31,686 nt of DNA from an uncultured Holdemanella sp. (GTDB lineage: Bacteria; Bacillota_I; Bacilli_A; Erysipelotrichales; Erysipelotrichaceae). Positions 1 to 9,094 of the stretch are shown piece after piece. The notes under the pieces were generated by a model that worked only from the letters and a program-made list of their open reading frames with translations, had not been told where the DNA came from and did not search any database. The stretch is taken from assembly GCF_934772795.1 (NCBI RefSeq), contig NZ_CAKVMR010000023.1, positions 1 to 31,686 of the forward strand. The letters run 5' to 3'. The stretch's first letter is position 1, and the number at the start of each line of letters is the position of its first letter. A program made the translations under genes and the position numbers.

Positions 1-1
1 T

Positions 2-52
2 ACAGAAATCATCAAACAGATCAAATCAAATCTAAGACGAAAGAAACGTTAA
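2..52 (+). CDS. C-terminal tail of an unidentified upstream gene (partial)
   Basis: Frame 2 is open from the window edge to TAA at 50-52 and reads TEIIKQIKSNLRRKKR, a very basic ending typical of a real protein C-terminus. A rho-independent terminator follows 40 bases later, which supports a plus-strand gene ending here. Too little is visible to name it. In many Bacillota rpmH lies upstream of dnaA on the other strand; no rpmH start is visible in bases 1-480, so the local order differs or rpmH lies further out. Confidence 0.35.
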   Translation, partial: TEIIKQIKSNLRRKKR

Positions 53-92
53 TCTGTCGATGTTTTTAATATTGCCATCTTAGCCCACAAAA

Positions 93-130
93 AAATTGGA
101 AATTCTTTAATAGAGTTTCCAATTTTGTTT
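93..130 (+). terminator. Rho-independent terminator upstream of the origin
   Basis: A 10-bp perfect stem (AAATTGGAAA at 93-102 with TTTCCAATTT at 116-125) is followed by a T-rich tail. It would stop plus-strand transcription of the upstream gene before it enters the origin. The A-run before the stem could let it act on both strands. Confidence 0.7.
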
Positions 131-390
131 ATTTAAGCCATTTTATTTTTCATGCGTAACTACTACACATATTATATATATGGATATGTATGCTATTTTA
201 TTTAAATGTTGAATATACATATAAAATGTATATAAATATGCGAGTTATACAGTGGATAAAAGTATTCTAAATTTATTCTCTGTATAACTTGGGAAAAGTC
301 ATGGAATGCCTTTGTTTATCAATGATTCTATATGTGTGTAATATGAATATAATATGAGTTATCCCGATTTTATTTTTTTTTTTTACACAT

Positions 391-438
391 TTATCCACAT
401 GTGAATATTTTATATCCACAAAGAATAAATGGGGATAA
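391..438. promoter_or_regulatory. DnaA box cluster next to the dnaA promoter
   Basis: Three boxes lie within 48 bases: TTATCCACA (391-399, consensus), ATATCCACA (412-420) and TGGGGATAA (430-438, reverse orientation). The last ends 14 bases before the TATAAT at 453-458. DnaA bound here could both help open the origin and repress its own promoter, which is known autoregulation in this family and is inferred here. Confidence 0.65.
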
Positions 439-452
439 GTGTAAAAATCGTG

Positions 453-476
453 TATAATAGTAATACTGCAAGGAGG
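453..476 (+). promoter_or_regulatory. dnaA promoter -10 and ribosome binding site
   Basis: A consensus TATAAT lies at 453-458. No good -35 is seen 17 bases upstream, where the reverse DnaA box sits. A strong AGGAGG (471-476) is 7 bases before the ATG at 484 and fixes that start over the in-frame ATG at 493. Confidence 0.55.
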
Positions 477-483
477 TTTTACT

Positions 484-1851
484 ATGTCTACCATGTCTTA
501 TGCATCGATATGGAATGAAACTTTACAAAAAATACAAGAATCCAACTATTTTGATAGTCATACATTCAATTCATGGATTTCAAAAACCACTCTATTTAAA
601 ATAGAGGATAATATAGCTTATGTAGCCTATCGTTCTACGATTACTTTTAGTATTTTAAAGAAACAGAAAGAAAAAGAACTGTTTGAATCCACTTTAAGTG
701 AGGTCTGGGGCGATACATTAACAATTCAGTTTATCCACCAAAAAGAAATGGAAAAGATGATGCCTGAAGAGGTTGTCAAACAAAGAACAAATGTTTTATT
801 GGAAAATAAGTTCAATCCTTCTTATACATTTGAAAACTTTGTCGAAGGTAATTCGAATGCGGAGGCTTATGCCGCATGTTTAGCTTGTTGTACACAAACG
901 ACTTCTCATCCTTTCAATCCACTTATGTTGTATGGTAATTCTGGCTTAGGTAAAACCCATTTACTACATGCGATGGGAAATTATTTAGCTAAGGAACATC
1001 CTGAATGTAAAGTCATCTACATGTATAGTGGGGATTTAGTTTCCTTATTGATTGAGGCTATGAAAACTAAAAATGTTCATGGCAATACCGTAGAAAGAGT
1101 CAAAGAACAACTTCTAGACTGTGATTATTTCTTGATTGATGATATTCAAAATTTGCAGCAGCATTCTAGCAGTCAGGAAATCTTCTTTACTGTCTATAAT
1201 CAGTTGATTCAAAAGAATACACAGATTATTATCACAAGTGATATGCATCCTAGTGAAATTAGTGGATTGCAATCCCGTTTGATTTCGCGCTTTGTTTCTG
1301 GGCTTACAATCAGTATTTCTAAACCGGAATTTGAAACGAGTAAAGCGATTTTAAAGAAGAAAATCGAGGGTCGTGAAGAAAGTGTAAATATGAGCGAAGA
1401 TGTTATTGATTATTTAGCTGGTAAATATTCAAATGATGTTAGAAATCTAGAGGGAACTTTAAATCGCTTGATATTTAATGCGACACTATTTAACCCAGAT
1501 GTAATCGATATGGATTTTACGCGTAAAGTATTAGTTAAAGAGCCTATTGTATCGCAGTCGGATGAATTAACAATCAAAAAGATTAAGAAGGCCGTAACGC
1601 GTTTTTATGGCTTATCTTACAAGGATTTAGAGGGTAAATGTCGTCAAAAATTTATTGCGAACGCAAGACATATCTGTGTTTACTTATCTAGAGACTTGCT
1701 TCATAAATCCTATGTATCTATTGGACAAGAATTAGGTGGTCGTGATCATACGACAATTTCTAGTTCGTATGAGCGTGCTAAGAAATTAATTCAAAAAGAC
1801 GAAGCTTTTAAAACAGCTGTTGAAAAAATTCGCAGCACTTTGGATTCTTAA
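484..1851 (+). CDS. dnaA: Chromosomal replication initiator DnaA
   Basis: DnaA is the AAA+ ATPase that binds DnaA boxes, melts oriC and loads the replicative helicase. The 455-residue product has a domain I of about 85 residues, a short linker, Walker A GNSGLGKT (151-158), Walker B with LIDDIQ (around D219-D220), and the domain IV DNA-binding signature GGRDHTTI (418-425), which reads DnaA boxes. Length is normal for Bacillota. It is the first gene after the origin, co-directional with replication. Regulation probably includes DnaA binding to boxes overlapping its promoter. Identity is secure from motifs and position. Confidence 0.98.
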   Translation: MSTMSYASIWNETLQKIQESNYFDSHTFNSWISKTTLFKIEDNIAYVAYRSTITFSILKKQKEKELFESTLSEVWGDTLTIQFIHQKEMEKMMPEEVVKQRTNVLLENKFNPSYTFENFVEGNSNAEAYAACLACCTQTTSHPFNPLMLYGNSGLGKTHLLHAMGNYLAKEHPECKVIYMYSGDLVSLLIEAMKTKNVHGNTVERVKEQLLDCDYFLIDDIQNLQQHSSSQEIFFTVYNQLIQKNTQIIITSDMHPSEISGLQSRLISRFVSGLTISISKPEFETSKAILKKKIEGREESVNMSEDVIDYLAGKYSNDVRNLEGTLNRLIFNATLFNPDVIDMDFTRKVLVKEPIVSQSDELTIKKIKKAVTRFYGLSYKDLEGKCRQKFIANARHICVYLSRDLLHKSYVSIGQELGGRDHTTISSSYERAKKLIQKDEAFKTAVEKIRSTLDS

Positions 1852-1992
1852 TTTATACACTGTATTCCTCATGGAATCCACATCCAAAAAATTAGCGTAG
1901 AGTACGTATTTTAAAGGGTCTGTGCAATTTTTACACACTTATACAGTCCCTTATATTATAATTTATATATATATTAATAAAAGGAGGATTTT
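1852..1992 (+). promoter_or_regulatory. dnaA-dnaN spacer with likely dnaN promoter
   Basis: This 141-base spacer contains a TATAAT at 1957-1962 and a strong RBS AAGGAGG at 1981-1987, 5 bases before dnaN. A TTACAC at 1931-1936 is a weak -35 candidate with long spacing. An imperfect inverted repeat (GGG..CTGT near 1917-1924, ACAG..CCC near 1943-1950) precedes the -10. A box-like GAATCCACA (1874-1882) has two mismatches to the DnaA consensus, so a second origin half here, as in Bacillus, is possible but weakly supported. Confidence 0.45.
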
Positions 1993-3111
1993 ATGCATTT
2001 TTCTATTGATCGAAAATATTTTTATGACAAACTATCTATTGTTTCTAGAGCTATTAGTGTCTTTTCTCCATTACCTGCATTATCTGGCATTTGTATTGAT
2101 TTAAAAGATGGTTCAATGATTTTAACTGGTAGTGATTCAAATATATCTATTCGTACTGTAATTGTTCCTGGTGAATTGAATAATTTAGATATTGAAGAAG
2201 AAGGATCTATTATTATTGATTCTAAGTATTTATTAGAAATTGTTCGTAAATTGGATTGTAAAAATATTGAAATTGAAGTAATCGACTACTCTTTAGTTCG
2301 TATTTCTAGTGATAATGGTCAATTTAACTTAAATGGTATTCGTTCTAATGAATATCCTGATATTGATTTTACACAGCCTAATCATCATTTTGTATTAAAG
2401 GCTACAGATTTAAAATCAATTGTTTCTCAAACTGCATTTGCGTGCAGCGACAAAGATCAGCGTCCAGTATTAACTGGTGTTAACTTCAATTCACAAGGTA
2501 ATATGTTGTATTGTTCTGGAACAGACTCATATCGTTTAGCTAGAAAAACAATTGAATTGAATTCGAGTCAAGATTTTAATATCACAATTCCTAGTAAATC
2601 ATTAACTGAGGTTGTTCGTTCGGTTTCGGATGATGATACGATCGATATTTATGCGGATTCTAAAAAAGCACAGTTTGTATTTGATAAAACAATTATCCAA
2701 ACTCGTTTGATTGATGGAACTTTCCCAGATGTACAAAGAATTATTCCAACAAGTTGTGTTTCTAAAATGTTGGTGGATTCATATGAAATTGCAGGTACAA
2801 TTGATCGTACTAACTTCATTCGTAATGATAAAGTACATTTAATTAAGTTGGAATGTTCGACTGTGGAAACTCATGTTAAGACGTATTCAAGTGAAATTGG
2901 AAACTCTGATGAAGTATTGACTAAGTGTGAATATGAAGGAGAAGATATTTCATTGACATGTAATGGTACATATATGTTGGATGCGATCAAGGCATTGGGG
3001 TGTGAAAAAGTGTTAATTGAATTCTCTGGATTTATGAAGCCTATCAAGGTATCAAATCCGGAAGATGCTTCAGTCTTGATGATTTTAGTGCCAATTCGTA
3101 GTTATGATTAA
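1993..3111 (+). CDS. dnaN: DNA polymerase III beta subunit (sliding clamp)
   Basis: DnaN forms the ring-shaped dimer that tethers DNA polymerase III and many repair proteins, including MutS and MutL encoded further along, to DNA. The 372-residue product has the normal length for three tandem clamp folds. It starts MHFSIDRKYFYDKLSIVSRA and ends in the family-typical LVPIRSYD, matching the conserved LxPxR clamp tail. The start is set by AAGGAGG 5 bases upstream. Its own promoter and terminator suggest it can be transcribed separately from dnaA and from yaaA. Confidence 0.97.
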   Translation: MHFSIDRKYFYDKLSIVSRAISVFSPLPALSGICIDLKDGSMILTGSDSNISIRTVIVPGELNNLDIEEEGSIIIDSKYLLEIVRKLDCKNIEIEVIDYSLVRISSDNGQFNLNGIRSNEYPDIDFTQPNHHFVLKATDLKSIVSQTAFACSDKDQRPVLTGVNFNSQGNMLYCSGTDSYRLARKTIELNSSQDFNITIPSKSLTEVVRSVSDDDTIDIYADSKKAQFVFDKTIIQTRLIDGTFPDVQRIIPTSCVSKMLVDSYEIAGTIDRTNFIRNDKVHLIKLECSTVETHVKTYSSEIGNSDEVLTKCEYEGEDISLTCNGTYMLDAIKALGCEKVLIEFSGFMKPIKVSNPEDASVLMILVPIRSYD

Positions 3112-3119
3112 AGAAAATG

Positions 3120-3151
3120 CCGTTTAAACTCGTTTTAAACGGTTTCTTTTT
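3120..3151 (+). terminator. Rho-independent terminator after dnaN
   Basis: A 9-bp stem CCGTTTAAA (3120-3128) / TTTAAACGG (3134-3142) with a 5-base loop is followed by a T-rich tract. It separates dnaN from the yaaA-recF-gyrBA unit. Confidence 0.85.
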
Positions 3152-3192
3152 ATATCGGTATCTCTGTACGCATAGCTATTTATGTCGTTTTA

Positions 3193-3201
3193 TGATATAA
3201 T
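3193..3201 (+). promoter_or_regulatory. Extended -10 promoter of the yaaA-recF-gyrBA operon
   Basis: TGATATAAT fits the extended -10 form TGnTATAAT. No convincing -35 is seen. It lies 24 bases before the yaaA start and after the dnaN terminator, so it is the likely start of a yaaA-recF-gyrB-gyrA transcript. Confidence 0.6.
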
Positions 3202-3225
3202 TATAGTGCGAAAAGAGGTATTTTC

Positions 3226-3429
3226 ATGGAATTTGAACTTAAAGATGAGTATATTACATTAGCACAATTGCTAAAAGCTTGCGATGTTGTCTATAGTGGT
3301 GGACAGGCCAAGGAATATTTAGCAAACATGGAAGTATTAGTAAACGGCGTTAATGAAAATCGTCGTGGAAAAAAGATCTACCATGGAGATATTGTAGAAA
3401 CTAATGGAATAAGGATTGAAGTGAAATGA
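3226..3429 (+). CDS. yaaA: S4-domain RNA-binding protein YaaA (RlbA)
   Basis: A 67-residue protein that is little more than one S4 RNA-binding fold, with the typical ITLAQLLKACDVVYSGGQAKEYLA and VLVNG..N.RRGKKI segments. Family members lie between dnaN and recF in most Bacillota and have been linked to ribosome assembly; the exact function is unsettled. The ATG follows AGAGG by 7 bases. Its stop overlaps the recF start (ATGA, 4 bases), so translation of the two is probably coupled. Confidence 0.93.
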   Translation: MEFELKDEYITLAQLLKACDVVYSGGQAKEYLANMEVLVNGVNENRRGKKIYHGDIVETNGIRIEVK

Positions 3430-4505
3430 ATGTTGAAAAACTGACATGTTTTCATTTCCGTAATTATGAAACCATGTCTTTTTCTTTTACACCAAAATGC
3501 ATTCATTTTTTATATGGAAAAAACGCACAGGGAAAAACGAACTTAATTGAAGCTATTTATTTTTTAAGTCATTTGCGTTCGTTTCGAACAAATCAATTGG
3601 ACAGTATGATCATGCATGGGTGCAATGAATTTTGTGTTCAGGCAACGATAGAGTCGAATCACAGAAAAGAAGAATTGAAAGTGATTGTGGATCATCAAAA
3701 AAAGCATTTGTTTCGTTTTCAAAATCCAGTCAAGAAGTATTCGGATTTTATTGGAATTGAAAATGCAATCTTATTCTGTCCAGATGATTTATCATTATTT
3801 ACTTCATCTCCAAAAAATCGAAGACGATTTATTGATATGGAGTTAATGAAGTTGTCAAAAACGTACACGGCTACGTTATCTTCGTATCAAAAAATTCTAA
3901 AGCAGAGAAATCAAGCTTTGAAACAGAATAAAGTGGATGAGTGTTTAGTTCAAATTTATTTGGATCAGATGATAGATGTTCAAAAAATCATTATGAAACA
4001 AAGAAATGAATTTTTAAATTCTTTGATGATAAAAGCGCGTGAGCTATATCCATTCTTTTCAAATGAAAAAGAATATATAGATGCTAAGTATATAACGTTT
4101 ATTGATTTGGATGGAGATATGAAGGAAGCGTATGCTAAGGTTTTTGAAAAAGAAAAGAAATATCATCAGACTTTGATAGGAATCCATAGGGATGATATTT
4201 TATTTGAATTGAATGGAAAACCTGTATGTGAAGTGGCTAGCCAGGGACAAAAAAGAAGTTTTGTATTGGCACTTAAATTGGGATTGGCCCAAATTATTTA
4301 TGAAAAGAGCGGGCAATATCCAATTTTATTATTGGATGACGTATTTAGCGAACTGGATGATCTTAGAAAGCGACAGTTAATTGAAAAGCTTCCTAGAGAT
4401 ATGCAGATTTTTATAACAACAACAGAACGATTGAATATGCATTGGAATCGTGAAGTTCGATTCTATGATATAGAACAAGGGAGAATCAAGGAGGTCTACA
4501 AATGA
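3426..4505 (+). CDS. recF: DNA replication and repair protein RecF
   Basis: RecF is an SMC-like ATPase that helps RecO and RecR load RecA at gaps; recR is also in this window. The 359-residue product has Walker A GKNAQGKT (31-38), the ABC-type signature region ASQGQKRS (around 271-278) and Walker B LLLDDVFSELD (catalytic D304-D305). All active-site motifs are intact and the length is standard. It overlaps yaaA by 4 bases upstream and gyrB by 4 bases downstream, a tightly coupled operon. Confidence 0.97.
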   Translation: MNVEKLTCFHFRNYETMSFSFTPKCIHFLYGKNAQGKTNLIEAIYFLSHLRSFRTNQLDSMIMHGCNEFCVQATIESNHRKEELKVIVDHQKKHLFRFQNPVKKYSDFIGIENAILFCPDDLSLFTSSPKNRRRFIDMELMKLSKTYTATLSSYQKILKQRNQALKQNKVDECLVQIYLDQMIDVQKIIMKQRNEFLNSLMIKARELYPFFSNEKEYIDAKYITFIDLDGDMKEAYAKVFEKEKKYHQTLIGIHRDDILFELNGKPVCEVASQGQKRSFVLALKLGLAQIIYEKSGQYPILLLDDVFSELDDLRKRQLIEKLPRDMQIFITTTERLNMHWNREVRFYDIEQGRIKEVYK

Positions 4506-6469
4506 GTCAGGATGAATTACAAAAAGAGATTCTTGAATTTGAAGAATTGGAAACACAAGCTACACAAGTAGAACATTCGTATACTGCGGATGATATTCAG
4601 GTGTTAGAAGGGCTAGAAGCGGTTCGTTTGAGACCAGGTATGTATATTGGTTCTACTTCTGCACGTGGACTTCACCATCTAGTTTGGGAAATTGTGGATA
4701 ATGGTATTGATGAGGCCTTGGCAGGTTTTGCGAATCGCATTGATGTGACAATTGAGCCAGGAGATATTATTGCGGTACGTGATAATGGTCGTGGTATGCC
4801 GGTTGGAATTCACGAAAAGACAGGAATTAGTGCAGTTGAAACAATTATGACAGTATTACATGCTGGTGGTAAATTTGGTGGAGGCGCTTATAAGGTTTCC
4901 GGAGGTTTGCATGGTGTTGGTGCCAGTGTTGTTAATGCGTTGAGTGAATGGTTAGAGGTTACTGTTTATCAAGATGGTAAAATTTATTTTATTCGTTTTG
5001 AAAATGGTGGACATGCGGTTGAGCCTTTAAAAATTATTGGAACAACAGAAGAAACTGGTACTTTAGTTCGTTTTAAAGCAGATCCACAGATTTTTAAGGA
5101 TACAACAGTTTATGATTATGAAACGTTAAATTCTCGTTTGCGTCAGCTTGCCTTCTTAAATAAGGATATTCGTTTAACTTTAACGGATAAAAGAACTCCA
5201 GATGGTCCAAGTAATGACTATAAATATGAGGGTGGAATTATTGAGTATGTACAATTCTTAAATAAGAATAAGAGTACAATCAGTGATAAAGTTATTTATG
5301 TGGAAGGTTTGCAGGATGGTATTCTTGCAGAAGTTGCATTGCAATATAATGATGGATATCAATCAAGTATTTATTCATTCTGTAATAATATTCATACGCA
5401 TGAAGGTGGATATCACGAAGATGGTTTTAGAATGGCTTTGACTCGTTGTATCAATGCCTATGCGAAAAACAATAACATGATCAAAAAGGATGAGAGTTTA
5501 TCTCAGGATGATGTTAAAGAAGGTTTGGTTGCAATCATTTCTGTTAAGCACCCAGATCCTCAGTATGAAGGACAGACAAAGACAAAATTAGGAAATAGTG
5601 AAGTTCGTAAGATTGTTTCTAATATTGCGGGCGAACAGATCAATCGTTTCTTTTTAGAAAATCCAGATATTGCCAAGGCAATTGTGGAAAAGGCAGAAAT
5701 TGCCAGCAAGGCAAGAATTGCAGCTAAAAAAGCTCGTGAATTAACGCGTCGTAAATCGGCATTGGATGGAATTAGTTCATTGCCAGGTAAATTAACGGAT
5801 TGTTCAAGTAAAGATGCTAGTGAATGCGAAATCTATATCGTCGAAGGTGATTCTGCCGGGGGCAGCGCGAAACAAGGTCGTGACGCGAAAACACAAGCTA
5901 TTTTACCTTTGCGTGGTAAGATTTTAAATGTTGAAAAAGCTAGAACACATCGTATTTTTGAGAACCAGGAAATTCGTAGTATGATTACGGCTTTTGGATG
6001 TGGAATTCAAGAAGATGTAGATGTATCGAAATTACGTTATCACAAAATTGTTATTATGACCGATGCCGATGTCGATGGTAGTCATATTTGTACATTGATG
6101 TTGACTTTCTTGTATCGTTTTATGAAACCTGTTATTGAAGGTGGATATGTTTATATTGCACAACCTCCTTTATATAAGGTGCAAAAAGGTAAAAAGATTG
6201 CCTATGCGTATAAGGAACAGGAAATGGATCAGTTGCGTGAAGAATTTAAAGATGGATACAAAGTTCAGCGTTATAAAGGTTTAGGTGAAATGGATGCAGA
6301 ACAGTTGTGGGAAACAACTATGGATCCACATCATAGAGTATTGAAACGTGTCACAATCGATGATGCGATGGAAGCGGACAGTGTATTTGATATGTTGATG
6401 GGTGAGGATGTAGAGCCTCGTCGTGAATATATCCAGGAAAATGCTGTATACGCTAATTTGGATTACTAG
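4502..6469 (+). CDS. gyrB: DNA gyrase subunit B
   Basis: GyrB is the ATPase half of DNA gyrase, which introduces negative supercoils as a GyrA2GyrB2 complex. The 655-residue protein shows the GHKL ATPase domain (RPGMYIGST, VDNGIDEA, DNGRGMP, GLHGVGASVVNAL), the transducer, and a TOPRIM domain with EGDSAGG (E448) and the metal-binding DADVDG (D521, D523, D525). PLRGKILNVEKAR and QRYKGLGEM support gyrase rather than topoisomerase IV. AAGGAGG inside the recF end and the ATGA overlap give translational coupling. The N-terminus carries an acidic extension of about 25 residues before the conserved core. Confidence 0.98.
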   Translation: MSQDELQKEILEFEELETQATQVEHSYTADDIQVLEGLEAVRLRPGMYIGSTSARGLHHLVWEIVDNGIDEALAGFANRIDVTIEPGDIIAVRDNGRGMPVGIHEKTGISAVETIMTVLHAGGKFGGGAYKVSGGLHGVGASVVNALSEWLEVTVYQDGKIYFIRFENGGHAVEPLKIIGTTEETGTLVRFKADPQIFKDTTVYDYETLNSRLRQLAFLNKDIRLTLTDKRTPDGPSNDYKYEGGIIEYVQFLNKNKSTISDKVIYVEGLQDGILAEVALQYNDGYQSSIYSFCNNIHTHEGGYHEDGFRMALTRCINAYAKNNNMIKKDESLSQDDVKEGLVAIISVKHPDPQYEGQTKTKLGNSEVRKIVSNIAGEQINRFFLENPDIAKAIVEKAEIASKARIAAKKARELTRRKSALDGISSLPGKLTDCSSKDASECEIYIVEGDSAGGSAKQGRDAKTQAILPLRGKILNVEKARTHRIFENQEIRSMITAFGCGIQEDVDVSKLRYHKIVIMTDADVDGSHICTLMLTFLYRFMKPVIEGGYVYIAQPPLYKVQKGKKIAYAYKEQEMDQLREEFKDGYKVQRYKGLGEMDAEQLWETTMDPHHRVLKRVTIDDAMEADSVFDMLMGEDVEPRREYIQENAVYANLDY

Positions 6470-6481
6470 TAGGAGGTCCTT

Positions 6482-8950
6482 ATGGAAGAAGAAAATAAGC
6501 GATATGACTATGTAGAAGATGTTGAAATATCCAAAGAAATGCGTACAGCCTTTCTAGATTATTCAATGTCTGTTATTGTTTCACGTGCATTACCAGATGT
6601 TCGTGATGGTATGAAACCAGTTCATCGTCGTATTTTACATGCGATGAATCAATTGGGTATTACATCAGGTGTTGCACATAAGAAGAGTGCACGTATTGTT
6701 GGTGAAGTTATTGGTAAGTATCACCCTCATGGTGATACAGCTGTATATGATGCGATGGTTCGTATGGCCCAGGATTTCTCGTATCGATATCCACTAGTGG
6801 ATGGACATGGAAACTTTGGTTCTCTAGATGGAGATGGAGCTGCGGCAATGCGTTATACGGAAGCTCGTATGTCAAAAATCTCTATGGAGATGATGCGTGA
6901 CATTCAAAAGGATACGGTTGATTTTATTCCAAACTATGATGGTGAAGAAAGTGAACCGGTTGTACTTCCTAGTCGTATTCCAAACTTGTTGATCAATGGT
7001 GCTGTGGGTATTGCGGTTGGTATGGCAACAAATATTCCACCACACAATTTATCAGAAACAATTAAAGCTATTTTTGCGGTAATGGATGATCCAGATATTA
7101 CGGTTCCTCAATTGATGGAAGTAATCAAAGGACCAGATTTCCCTACGGGAGGTATTATTTTAGGTCGTAAAGGTATTCGCCAGGCGTTTGAAACAGGACG
7201 AGGATCCATTATGATTCGTTCTAAATATCGTGTGGAAGAATTATCTAATGGAAAGAAACAGATTATTTTCTATGAAATTCCTTATCAGGTCAATAAGGCC
7301 AATTTGATTACTAAGATGGCTTCTTTAATTCGTGATAAAGCAATTCAAGGTGTTACTTACTTAAACGATGAGAGTAACCGTGAAGGTATTCGTATTGTCA
7401 TGGAGCTAAAGAAGGATGCGCAAGAAGAAGTAATTTTAAATCAGTTGTTTAGATTAACACCACTTCAAACTTCATTTGGTATCAATATGTTGGCACTTGA
7501 AAATGGTCGTCCTAAACAATTGCCTTTAAAAGATATTATTCATGATTATATTGATCATCAGGTTGATGTAGTTGTAAGAAAAACACAATTTGATTTAAAG
7601 AAAGCACAAGATCGTGCACATATCTTAGAAGGTTTACGAATTGCGATGGATCATATCGATGAAGTTATTCATATGATTCGTAGTTCTAAAAAAGATGAAG
7701 CAGGCTTATCTCAAGACTTATGTGATGCGTTTGGATTGAGCATGATTCAAGCTAAGGCTATCTTGGCAATGCAGTTAAGAAGATTGTCTGGATTAGAACG
7801 AGATAAGATTGAAAATGAATATCAACAATTATTATTGACGATTGAAGATTTGAAGGATATCTTGGCAAATCATGATCGTGTTCTTCAAATCATTCGTGAT
7901 GATTTAAATGAAATTGATCAGAAATATGGTGATGAAAGAAGAACTGAAATTAGTGATGCTTCTGTTGATATGGAAGATGAAGACTTAATTCCAATTGAAG
8001 ATGTAATTATCACATTAACAGAGTCAGGATATATTAAGCGTCAGCTTGTAGATACATATCGTGCTCAAAATCGTGGTGGTCGTGGAATCAAATCATTAAC
8101 GCTAAATGAAGAGGATTCTATCGATACTATGATTTCAATGTCGACGCATGATTTCTTATTGTTGTTTACAGATAAGGGTCGTGTATATCGATTAAAAGGA
8201 TACAATGTTCCTAGTGGATCTAGAACATCTAAGGGTATTCCAATTGTCAATTTAATGACTTTGGAAAAAGGTGAAAAAGTAAATGTTCTTGTTGCCGTTC
8301 CTAAGGATGATGAAAGTGAAACCTTATTATTTGTCACGAAAAATGGTATTGTGAAACGTACATCTGTATCTGAATTTGAAAATATTAATCGTAATGGTAA
8401 GATTGCGATTAGTTTAAAACCAGATGATGAATTGCGTTTTGTGAAATTAACTACAGGACAAGATGAAGTAATTATCTCTGGATCAAATGGAAAAGCTGTT
8501 CGATTCAATGAAGATCAAGTTCGTATTATGGGACGTAGCGCAAGTGGTGTATTAGGATTCAATTGTGATGGCAGTGAAGTTGTTGGTGCTGCACTATCAA
8601 GTGAAGGAGATACAGTTCTTGTTGTTTCTGAAAATGGTTATGGTAAGCGCAGTAAGTTCGAAGATTATCGTTTGACTTCTCGTGGTAAAAAAGGTGTTAG
8701 CACAATTAATATCACAGAAAAGACAGGTAAGCTAATGTGTATGCGTGCAGTTACTGGTAAAGAAGATGCGATGATTGTTGCCAGTGATGGAATCATGATT
8801 CGTGTAGCTTTGGAGAATGTAGGAATCTACGGAAGAAATACACAAGGTGTAAGATTGATCAACTTAAATGGCGATGCGAAAGTAACGCGAATGACATTGG
8901 TAGATCATGAAGAGCCTGAAGAAGAATCAGAAGAAAATACAGAAGAATAA
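6482..8950 (+). CDS. gyrA: DNA gyrase subunit A
   Basis: GyrA cuts and rejoins DNA in gyrase. The 822-residue product has the winged-helix region with catalytic tyrosine Y125 (AAMRYTEARM), the quinolone-contact segment GDTAVYDAMVRMAQ with T86 and D90 at the positions of E. coli S83 and D87, the coiled-coil arm, and a C-terminal beta-pinwheel with the GyrA box QNRGGRG (529-535). The intact box supports gyrase rather than ParC. It starts 12 bases after gyrB with its own GGAGG. The C-terminus ends in an acidic glutamate-rich tail. Confidence 0.98.
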   Translation: MEEENKRYDYVEDVEISKEMRTAFLDYSMSVIVSRALPDVRDGMKPVHRRILHAMNQLGITSGVAHKKSARIVGEVIGKYHPHGDTAVYDAMVRMAQDFSYRYPLVDGHGNFGSLDGDGAAAMRYTEARMSKISMEMMRDIQKDTVDFIPNYDGEESEPVVLPSRIPNLLINGAVGIAVGMATNIPPHNLSETIKAIFAVMDDPDITVPQLMEVIKGPDFPTGGIILGRKGIRQAFETGRGSIMIRSKYRVEELSNGKKQIIFYEIPYQVNKANLITKMASLIRDKAIQGVTYLNDESNREGIRIVMELKKDAQEEVILNQLFRLTPLQTSFGINMLALENGRPKQLPLKDIIHDYIDHQVDVVVRKTQFDLKKAQDRAHILEGLRIAMDHIDEVIHMIRSSKKDEAGLSQDLCDAFGLSMIQAKAILAMQLRRLSGLERDKIENEYQQLLLTIEDLKDILANHDRVLQIIRDDLNEIDQKYGDERRTEISDASVDMEDEDLIPIEDVIITLTESGYIKRQLVDTYRAQNRGGRGIKSLTLNEEDSIDTMISMSTHDFLLLFTDKGRVYRLKGYNVPSGSRTSKGIPIVNLMTLEKGEKVNVLVAVPKDDESETLLFVTKNGIVKRTSVSEFENINRNGKIAISLKPDDELRFVKLTTGQDEVIISGSNGKAVRFNEDQVRIMGRSASGVLGFNCDGSEVVGAALSSEGDTVLVVSENGYGKRSKFEDYRLTSRGKKGVSTINITEKTGKLMCMRAVTGKEDAMIVASDGIMIRVALENVGIYGRNTQGVRLINLNGDAKVTRMTLVDHEEPEEESEENTEE

Positions 8951-8957
8951 AGGATTG

Positions 8958-8988
8958 AAGGAGTAGAATTATGATTTTACTCCTTTTT
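8958..8988 (+). terminator. Rho-independent terminator after gyrA
   Basis: Stem AAGGAGTA (8958-8965) / TACTCCTT (8978-8985), extendable inward, followed by a T-run. It closes the yaaA-recF-gyrBA transcript. Confidence 0.85.
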
Positions 8989-9039
8989 CATATGATAAAT
9001 CAGATAGAAATAACCCGAATACATTATATAAACGACACG

Positions 9040-9070
9040 TTGATTGCCAATTTGATAGAATGGATATAAA
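9040..9070 (+). promoter_or_regulatory. Possible promoter of the XRE regulator gene
   Basis: TTGATT (9040-9045) and TATAAA (9065-9070) are separated by 19 bases, slightly long. It lies 25 bases before the chosen ATG. Confidence 0.35.
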
Positions 9071-9094
9071 TTATTCTTGAAAGAAGTGGTAGAT

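Larger units (their letters stand above)
131..480. other. oriC: Putative chromosomal replication origin (oriC) upstream of dnaA
   Basis: This 350-base gene-free stretch is extremely AT-rich, especially 160-240, which could serve as the unwinding element. It carries DnaA-box-like 9-mers: a perfect TTATCCACA at 391-399, one-mismatch copies at 412-420 (ATATCCACA), 430-438 (TGGGGATAA, reverse) and 251-259 (AGTGGATAA, reverse), and weaker ones such as 359-367. Position directly before dnaA matches known Bacillota origins. The dnaA promoter overlaps its right edge. Which part unwinds, and whether the dnaA-dnaN spacer also takes part as in Bacillus, cannot be decided from sequence. Confidence 0.75.

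Noticed and set aside
1922..2104. 60-codon plus-strand frame overlapping the dnaN start
   Set aside because: It lies in another frame over the dnaN promoter and start region; dnaN with AAGGAGG is clearly the gene.
6737..6751. GyrA Thr86 at the position of E. coli Ser83 as a quinolone-resistance mutation
   Set aside because: Threonine is a natural residue at this position in several bacteria, and D90 is unchanged; there is no wild-type reference here to call a mutation.
8065..8508. 147-codon minus-strand frame inside gyrA
   Set aside because: Fully inside the gyrA beta-pinwheel coding region, with no RBS or family features; a shadow frame.
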